This document shows positions 57,911 through 64,000 of a stretch of DNA of 64,000 nt, piece by piece. The stretch lies in assembly GCA_028671895.1 (NCBI GenBank), contig CM053795.1, positions 15,769,501 to 15,833,500 of the forward strand. The letters run 5' to 3'. Origin of the DNA: Oenanthe sinensis. Its lineage: Eukaryota; Streptophyta; Magnoliopsida; Apiales; Apiaceae. Under the pieces are notes generated by a model. That model was not told the DNA's origin. It saw nothing but the letters and a program-made list of their open reading frames with translations, and did not search any database. The stretch's first letter is position 1. Each line of letters begins with the position of its first letter. The translations under genes were made by a program, and so were the position numbers.

Positions 57911-60475
57911 ATGTTGCGCACTAAGCAATTGGGTACTCTCTCTCAATCAGCCAGGTTTTTCCTCAATGGATCACGATGTAATGCAGGTGATGGAAATTCA
58001 TGCACATGTGCAGAAGAAGAAACTTGCATTTCAAGAAAGCAGAATACAAAAAATGCAGTTCGAGATCCACAAGCACCATCCATCTTAAATTCAAAAACTT
58101 CGATAAAAGTTAGTTCTTTTATCTCAGGTGATGTTGTAGGCTCTCCTGCTTCCCCACAAGTCATATCCACTTCCAGCAATTTAGGAAGAATAGGTACAGT
58201 CAGTTATGCTGGCGCTGATTGTGTTCAGAATGATATGACGCATCCTTCACCTCCTATGTCCGATCAGTTTGTAAAGGCAGGTATTGCAGCTGTCAGTTTC
58301 CTGTCTGACATTGTGAGTTATAAAATCCCTACATCAGATGGCAGTGGGATTCTTAGCTCGCAACAGAATCATGTAGTTGAACGAGTAAGGCCCCTTTCCA
58401 CTATCAAAGCCTCGAATGTTAAAGCATTGGGCAGAGATAAGATTGATGGGAAGTCTTCTACTGGGACAGAACCAGGAGAAAAGTCTAAGAACAACGTTCA
58501 CGAAACAAAAGGTAGTGCTCAAAATATTGGTTCAGTGAGTGGTGTCGGCAATAATTTTCATAAAAAGACAACCCAACCAGCGGAGAATGGAAGGCAATCA
58601 AATTTTCATGACAAAAGGAGGACTATGCCTCAGCAAGTAAAATCCAATTCAAATCGCTTTGCTTCAAATGTACTACCAGCAGAAGGAAAGTTTGTGGGAG
58701 ATATCAGTGAAGATTTTAATAGGCGCCCAAAGTTGACCAAACAACCATCAGCTGTTTCTTCAATGGCTAGGAAGTTCACAAGGTCTGGGAATGTGGTCGA
58801 AAGTGTTTCTCATATATTGCGACAGCTAAATTGGAGTCCTGCAACTGAGGTGGCTTTAGGAAAATTGAATTGTTCGATGGATGCATATCAAGCTAACCAA
58901 GTTCTTAAAAAGATGCAAGATCATTCATCAGCTATTGGCTTTTTCTATTGGTTAAAACGAACGCCGGGATTCAAACATGATGAGCATACTTATACCACGA
59001 TGGTGGGCATTTTAGGCCGTGCCAGACAATTTGGGGCTATAAACAAATTGCTTGACCAAATGGTTAGGGATGGATTAAAACCAAATGTCGTGACATATAA
59101 CCGTATCATACATAGTTATGGCCGTGCAAACTATTTGAATGAAGCTTTCAACGTCTTCAACAGGATGCAAGAAGCTGGATGTAACCCTGACCGTGTAACC
59201 TATTGTACGTTGATTGATATCCATGCAAAATCTGGGTACCTTGATGTTGCAATGGACATGTATCGGAGGATGCAAGAGGCTGGACTTAGTCCGGACACCT
59301 TCACATACAGTGTCATCATCAATTGTCTGGGCAAAGCTGGCCATTTGACTGCTGCAGACAAGCTTTTCTGTGAGATGGTTAATCAAGGGTGTGTGCCTAA
59401 CTTGGTAACTTTCAATATTATGATCGCGTTGCATGCCAAGGCAAGGAACTATCAAACTTCATTACAGCTATACCATGACATGCAGAATGCTGGATTTGAG
59501 CCAGACAAAGTAACTTATAGCATTATTATGGAGGTATACGGTCATTGTGGCTACCTTGAAGAAGCAGAAGCAGTTTTTGCTGAGATGAAAAGGAAGAACT
59601 GGGTTCCTGATGAGCCTGTATATGGCCTTTTAGTGGATCTGTGGGGAAAAGTTGGTAATGCTGGAAAGGCATGGGAATGGTATTGTGCCATGCTCAATGC
59701 GGGTTTGCGTCCTAATGTGCCAACATGCAATTCCCTGCTCAGTGCTTTTCTTAGGGTGCACCGTCTCTCAGATGCATATAACTTACTGCAGAGCATGCTC
59801 AACTTAGGTCTCAATCCTTCCTTGCAGACATACACATTGCTCATTAGCTGTTGTACTGAAGCTCAAACAGCATTTGACATGACATTTTGTGGTAAGCTAA
59901 TGGCTGTCACAGGCCACCCCGCACATACATTTCTTATGTCTATGCCGGCAGCTGGGCCTGATGGGCAAAATGTAAAGGATCACATGAGCAGCTTTTTGGA
60001 GTTGATGCACAGTGAGGATAGGGAGAGCAAGAGGGGACTTGTTGATGCAGTGGTTGATTTTCTGCACAAGTCAGGGCTGAAGGAAGAGGCTGGATCTGTT
60101 TGGGAGGTGGCTGCACATAATAATGTTTATCCAGATGCATTGAGAGAGAAAAGCTCATGTTATTGGCTGATAAACCTACATGTTATGTCTGATGGAACTG
60201 CTGTGACTGCACTCTCAAGGACACTTGCCTGGTTCAGGAGGCAAATGCTTGTTTCTGGAATTTGCCCCGGCCGCATTGATATAGTGACAGGGTGGGGCCG
60301 AAGGAGCAGGGTGACAGGATCTTCTCTGGTAAGGCAGGCAGTGCAGGAGTTGCTAAACATGTTCCAGTTTCCTTTCTATACCGAGAATGGCAATTCTGGG
60401 TGTTTTGTAGGATGTGGGGAGACTCTTAATAGATGGTTACTACAATCTTATGTAGAGCGTATGCATTTGCTCTAG
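57911..60475 (+). CDS. P-class pentatricopeptide repeat protein with SMR domain
   Basis: A single coding exon of 854 residues, close in layout to Arabidopsis At1g18900/At1g74750. The N terminus (MLRTKQLGTLSQSARFFLNG) is basic and hydroxylated, like an organelle, probably mitochondrial, targeting peptide. Residues about 30-330 are Ser/Lys-rich with low complexity. About eight 35-residue PPR repeats follow at roughly 358-646, typified by PNVVTYNRIIHSYGRANYL and PDRVTYCTLIDIHAKSGYL; they should bind a specific RNA base by base. An SMR domain covers about 751-840: the LDLH-like start reads INLHVMS, and the usual TGRG/TGWG loop reads TGWGRRS. PPR-SMR proteins act in organelle RNA processing or translation. 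Start choice is supported by the leader-intron acceptor directly upstream. Confidence 0.92.
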   Translation: MLRTKQLGTLSQSARFFLNGSRCNAGDGNSCTCAEEETCISRKQNTKNAVRDPQAPSILNSKTSIKVSSFISGDVVGSPASPQVISTSSNLGRIGTVSYAGADCVQNDMTHPSPPMSDQFVKAGIAAVSFLSDIVSYKIPTSDGSGILSSQQNHVVERVRPLSTIKASNVKALGRDKIDGKSSTGTEPGEKSKNNVHETKGSAQNIGSVSGVGNNFHKKTTQPAENGRQSNFHDKRRTMPQQVKSNSNRFASNVLPAEGKFVGDISEDFNRRPKLTKQPSAVSSMARKFTRSGNVVESVSHILRQLNWSPATEVALGKLNCSMDAYQANQVLKKMQDHSSAIGFFYWLKRTPGFKHDEHTYTTMVGILGRARQFGAINKLLDQMVRDGLKPNVVTYNRIIHSYGRANYLNEAFNVFNRMQEAGCNPDRVTYCTLIDIHAKSGYLDVAMDMYRRMQEAGLSPDTFTYSVIINCLGKAGHLTAADKLFCEMVNQGCVPNLVTFNIMIALHAKARNYQTSLQLYHDMQNAGFEPDKVTYSIIMEVYGHCGYLEEAEAVFAEMKRKNWVPDEPVYGLLVDLWGKVGNAGKAWEWYCAMLNAGLRPNVPTCNSLLSAFLRVHRLSDAYNLLQSMLNLGLNPSLQTYTLLISCCTEAQTAFDMTFCGKLMAVTGHPAHTFLMSMPAAGPDGQNVKDHMSSFLELMHSEDRESKRGLVDAVVDFLHKSGLKEEAGSVWEVAAHNNVYPDALREKSSCYWLINLHVMSDGTAVTALSRTLAWFRRQMLVSGICPGRIDIVTGWGRRSRVTGSSLVRQAVQELLNMFQFPFYTENGNSGCFVGCGETLNRWLLQSYVERMHLL

Positions 60476-61496
60476 GCTGCCTGTCAATGTGCTGGTTCTT
60501 AGTTATTGTGCGAGAGTTGCATGCATTTTTGTTGGAGGTGGAGGAATTTAGTCGGGATTTATATGTTTTTTGTACAGTCAAATGGAACTTCAAGTCAAGT
60601 GGTTACTTGCTCTTTATTAGCACTATGATCAAGTGGTTACTTGCTATTCATTAGCTCTATGATATACTTGCTTACTGTGTTCTTACCTGCCTTTGAGCAT
60701 CTGGAGAATTAAGTTTTGCACTTTTGCTGCAAACTTGTATATGAGCAACTGTAACAGTTACATATTAAATAAGTTTCTAGTTTTAAAACCGACCAAAATA
60801 AAATTAAATATCTGATACAGCTTCTGTAACAAAAACCTTTAGTAATAATATAATATTTTTCTTGATTGCACTTGAGTTATAGAATTTGGAACATAATAGG
60901 AAGTGATCCCTTGGGTTGGGGATCAAACATAATAAAGAAAAGCTAAATCAGAGTATCAATTCCCTGATCCATGTACAGAATTTGGCCTCGCTCTTGAGAG
61001 CGGACACCATATCTGTAGCAGTAGTCACAATTTCTGGCGTGCTCAGTGTACAGGGTCCTTCCCACCGCTTACATATATGTTTGTTTATATGAGTTCTGTT
61101 CAGTGGAGAACCAATAGGAATGACAAATGTTGATCAGAATTGATTTGGAGAACCAAAGAGAATGAAAAATGTCGATCAGATTTGATTATTTGTTGTCACT
61201 TTTGTTGTTAAGCAGCATGCATGGCAGTCATACTCATACATACTTCAAGGTCACTATGCAAGAACAGGAAAAAAAATCATTTAAACGAATTAAAAATGAA
61301 AATAGCAGCGCTTCACAAAATTCACAACACTTCTGAGAATCACGAGAAGTGAAACAGTCTTTTAATTTCAGAAACAGCAATGTAAAAAATTGATAAAAAC
61401 AAGGAGATCTGATAGATGTCAAAACAGTAATGAGGCCTCTCAAACAATCCTCACTTAATTTTTAATGTCATATGAAACCAATTCCAACAATATTGA
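60476..61496. other. Convergent 3' spacer between PPR-SMR and UXS
   Basis: Holds the 3' UTRs of two converging genes. A diverged direct repeat with the phrase AGAACCAA(T/A)(A/G)G(A/G)AATG occurs near 61107 and 61150. No gene seen. Confidence 0.45.
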
Positions 61497-63590
61497 TCAG
61501 TTCTTCTTGGGAACTCCAAGCCTTTGACGAAAATCCTCTACCATAAGGGGAAGTCCATCTCGCAGCTTCACTTTTGGCTCCCATCGTAGGGATTTATTCG
61601 CCTGTGATATAATTGGTTTTCTCTGTCTTGGATCATCAGGAGTGTTTTCCACCATTTTTACTTCCACCTTGGGATTTACAATCTGCTAGTATAAATCGTG
61701 TTAGACTGTAGGTCCATGCTTTATTATTATATATGCACCTAAACTGAATGCTTGTACTCTCAGCAATGAATTTATCCTAACAAAACTGTGAACCTAGAAT
61801 AGGAAACAAGCTTGCTTTCAGAGCCGAAATTGAATGCATATATTCTCTCCGCAATGAATTTATCCCAACAAAAGTGTGAAAATATAGGATAGGAAACAAG
61901 CTTTCTTTCAGAGCCAAAGTTAAATATTACATGCTCCAACAGATGAAAAACTATGATTACGGTAATCCATCATTAATTGCTTCCAAGTGTATCATGTAGG
62001 AAAGTAAGAAATTATATTAATATTTGAGCAACTGCTTTGGCTTTTGCAAAAAATTCTATTGACATTTTTACCAAGTAGACAGTAAAATTTAGTAATCAGA
62101 TTCAGTGTGAAAAGAGATGTTGGCTGGACTAACCTCCTTCACTGTCTCAGCAAGTTCAAGCATTGTGAATTCGCCTACATGAATAAAATTAATTCAGATA
62201 TCAGAAGTTACTATGTCATGATAATGTTTAGTTCCCAGTTGTATAACATTAAAATACCTGGGTTTCCGATGTTAATTGGCCCTGTGTGTTTTCCTTCCAT
62301 GAGCCGCATGAGGCCATCAACCTTGAACACACACACAAATGACATTATTACATTATTTTTTGGCAGGATCTTGGAGGAGGGGCACAAAAGAAAACAAAAG
62401 TACTCGTTTATTAAAATTAAATATTTTGAAACTGTATACCATATCAGAGACATAGCAGAAGCTTCGTGTCTGTGTCCCAGGGGCCTGAACTGTTAGTGGT
62501 TCATCACTGGTATTGTAACAGAGAAAAAAAGATATTAAATATTTGAAATAAAAATGTATATTCTGATGACTTATTATTCTAAACAAATATCTACAAAAGA
62601 AAAGACTGATCTGTCCTCACTCCTCATTAGCCTTTACAATCTCCTTTGTGGGATGTACCAATAATCCAATATATATGTAATATGTCTATACAATTTAGTA
62701 CATTCATCATTATTTTCCATAGATATTTATTTATTTATTTTTGTGTTTTCTCTCAATACTAACTATCCATTTTAGAATCAGATAAAATGTTCGTGTTTGT
62801 GAGAAGAGAAAGAACCTATTTAAAAGCGAACTTATAAGACCAAAATTCAAGGGAGAGAGATCAACTATTGAGTTGAAGTCTTAGAAAGTTGTGATCAATA
62901 TAGAACTGAATCACCCGCATAATTAATAATGACTAAAGGGAAACTTAGAAAAATAATAATTTATGGCTAAATTAAAAAGACAATTGTTCTGGAACAGCGA
63001 GATTGCTGCATAGATTGATACACACAAGTTATTTTTTTGCTAAATGTGCTACACACAAGTTTTATTTGTTATGCATTAATACTTCTCCAGTTCTCATACA
63101 ATATGTTAACAATTTCTTTTTTGGTCACAAAGTTGGATTCTATAAATTATACTAAACATCAAAGAAAGAATCATCTTAAAGGAACCATACGAGTACGCAA
63201 ACAGAGTGATTTGTCAGTTAAGGTATACTCAAGTGCTACTATATCGAATACTCATTTTTCTATTTACTACAGAAGAAACTTTCCTCACGGATGTAGATTT
63301 GCAAAACCATGAATTTTATGAAGGACTCACCGGAGTGCTTGAGCAATAAAATTGCTGACTACGCGACCATCATCAATATTCATTCGGGGACCATATGTGT
63401 TAAAAATTCTAGCAATTCGTATCTCTGTAGGAAAGAGATAACAAAGATAAAGGTGCAAAAGATTGAGTTGTGTTACCCAGAAACCTAATATAGTAGAAAA
63501 GAAAAATGTTACCAATGCCATGCTGCCTATGATAATCAAACATCAAAGTCTCTGCCACACGCTTCCCTTCATCATAGCAGCTCCGAACCC
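61497..63590 (-). CDS. UXS: UDP-glucuronate decarboxylase (UDP-xylose synthase), 3' part
   Basis: Six exons on the minus strand are in the window: 63590-63513, 63424-63331, 62506-62440, 62321-62258, 62174-62134 and 61682-61497. Together they encode about 176 C-terminal residues. The enzyme converts UDP-glucuronate to UDP-xylose with bound NAD+, feeding xylan and other wall polymers. The YxxxK catalytic pair is seen in CYDEGKRVAETLMFDYHRQHG. Further family blocks are RIARIFNTYGPRMNIDDGRVVS, split here by no intron, then PGTQTRSFCYVSDM and GPINIGNPGEFTMLELA. The end FRQRLGVPKKN is nearer the soluble cytosolic UXS types than the Golgi type, but the N terminus that would decide this is beyond the window. 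All junctions keep frame. Intron 5 (61683-62133) contains a tandem duplication. Confidence 0.93.
61734..61925. repeat. Tandem duplication of about 96 bp in a UXS intron
   Basis: Two copies share GCAATGAATTTATCC(T/C)AACAAAA, then GATAGGAAACAAGCTT(G/T)CTTTC in the same order (about 61734-61830 and 61831-61925). The copies are diverged, so the event is not very recent. Confidence 0.75.
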
Positions 63591-64000
63591 CTAAATTATG
63601 CAAGATTAGTATCTTTATTAAGATTATGTTCTCTTAATTTTAGAAATAGTTATGTATCAAAGAATTAACTTTATATGCTATACATGCAGTTTTCCAATTA
63701 TAAGCTCGCTAAGAAAGTGCTGAAGATTACATGAAGCAAGTGATATGTTCATGTTCTACATGTATCAGACTGTAGATAGTTAGGCATAACAAAAGGAGGA
63801 AGATATATTAATTTTATGTTGTAATTTGTGCAAATATGGAAAAAAGTGGGCCACTAAAAATAAAGGCATATTTCATTCACATAATTTTCTAGTTTCTTAA
63901 ATCAGGATGAACAATTTTTATCATTAATGGACAACTCTGATCCCGGTGCCTTTCTCAGATCGTAATAAGAGCACCTACAATTTTTTACAAAAATGCACTC
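63591..64000. other. UXS intron running out of the window
   Basis: The next upstream exon of UXS is expected further right but is not recognisable within these 410 bases, which read as intron. Confidence 0.55.

Overview
The window is nuclear DNA of a flowering plant, most likely a eudicot. It is very AT-rich, its genes are split by short GT-AG introns, and the proteins are plant types: cytosolic Hsp70 ending in EEVD, a GPI-anchored GDPD-like wall protein, a P-class PPR-SMR protein, plant H2B and an ALY/THO4 export adaptor. Between the genes lies a thick layer of transposable elements. I cannot name the species.

Layout. 1-862: two exons of a plastid dihydropyrimidine dehydrogenase (PYD1-like), followed by a Helitron-type 3' end. 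0.9-6.3 kb: repeats (LINE tail, hAT-type and other short elements). 6.4-8.9 kb: Hsp70 gene A (+) with a heat-shock element and TATA box. 11.3-12.05 kb: plant-specific one-TM protein (-). 13.2-14.3 kb: a Harbinger-type MITE and a hAT-type element. 16.2-18.4 kb: NSA2 ribosome-biogenesis gene (+) with a 2-base frameshift in exon 7. 18.8-21.4 kb: Hsp70 gene B (-), facing gene A, with three heat-shock elements. 21.8-28.1 kb: two abutting Helitrons with internal repeats, one split by a solo LTR. 29.1-32.2 kb: nine-exon GDPD-like gene (-). 35.3-36.4 kb: dead LINE. 37.8-41.1 kb: complete, young, coding-free LTR retrotransposon carrying a hAT-type element. 42.4-43.9 kb: intronless histone H2B and a small membrane protein (both +). 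45.2-46.3 kb: second solo LTR. 46.4-47.3 kb: long inverted-repeat element just upstream of the five-exon THO4/ALY gene (+, 47.6-52.1 kb). 55.2-55.7 kb: two Stowaway-type MITEs. 56.0-60.5 kb: PPR-SMR gene (+) with a 1.8-kb leader intron. 61.5-63.6 kb to beyond the end: 3' half of a UDP-glucuronate decarboxylase gene (-).

The genes form no operon or pathway. They cover protein folding, ribosome assembly, chromatin, mRNA export, organelle RNA and wall or sugar metabolism. NSA2, H2B and THO4 share a telo-box close to the start codon, as expected for growth-linked plant genes. The structurally richest parts are the Helitron cluster, the nested LTR/hAT element and the facing Hsp70 pair. I found no clearly new biological system; the best candidates for a closer look are the NSA2 frameshift, the Helitron cluster's layered repeats and the PYD1-Helitron junction.
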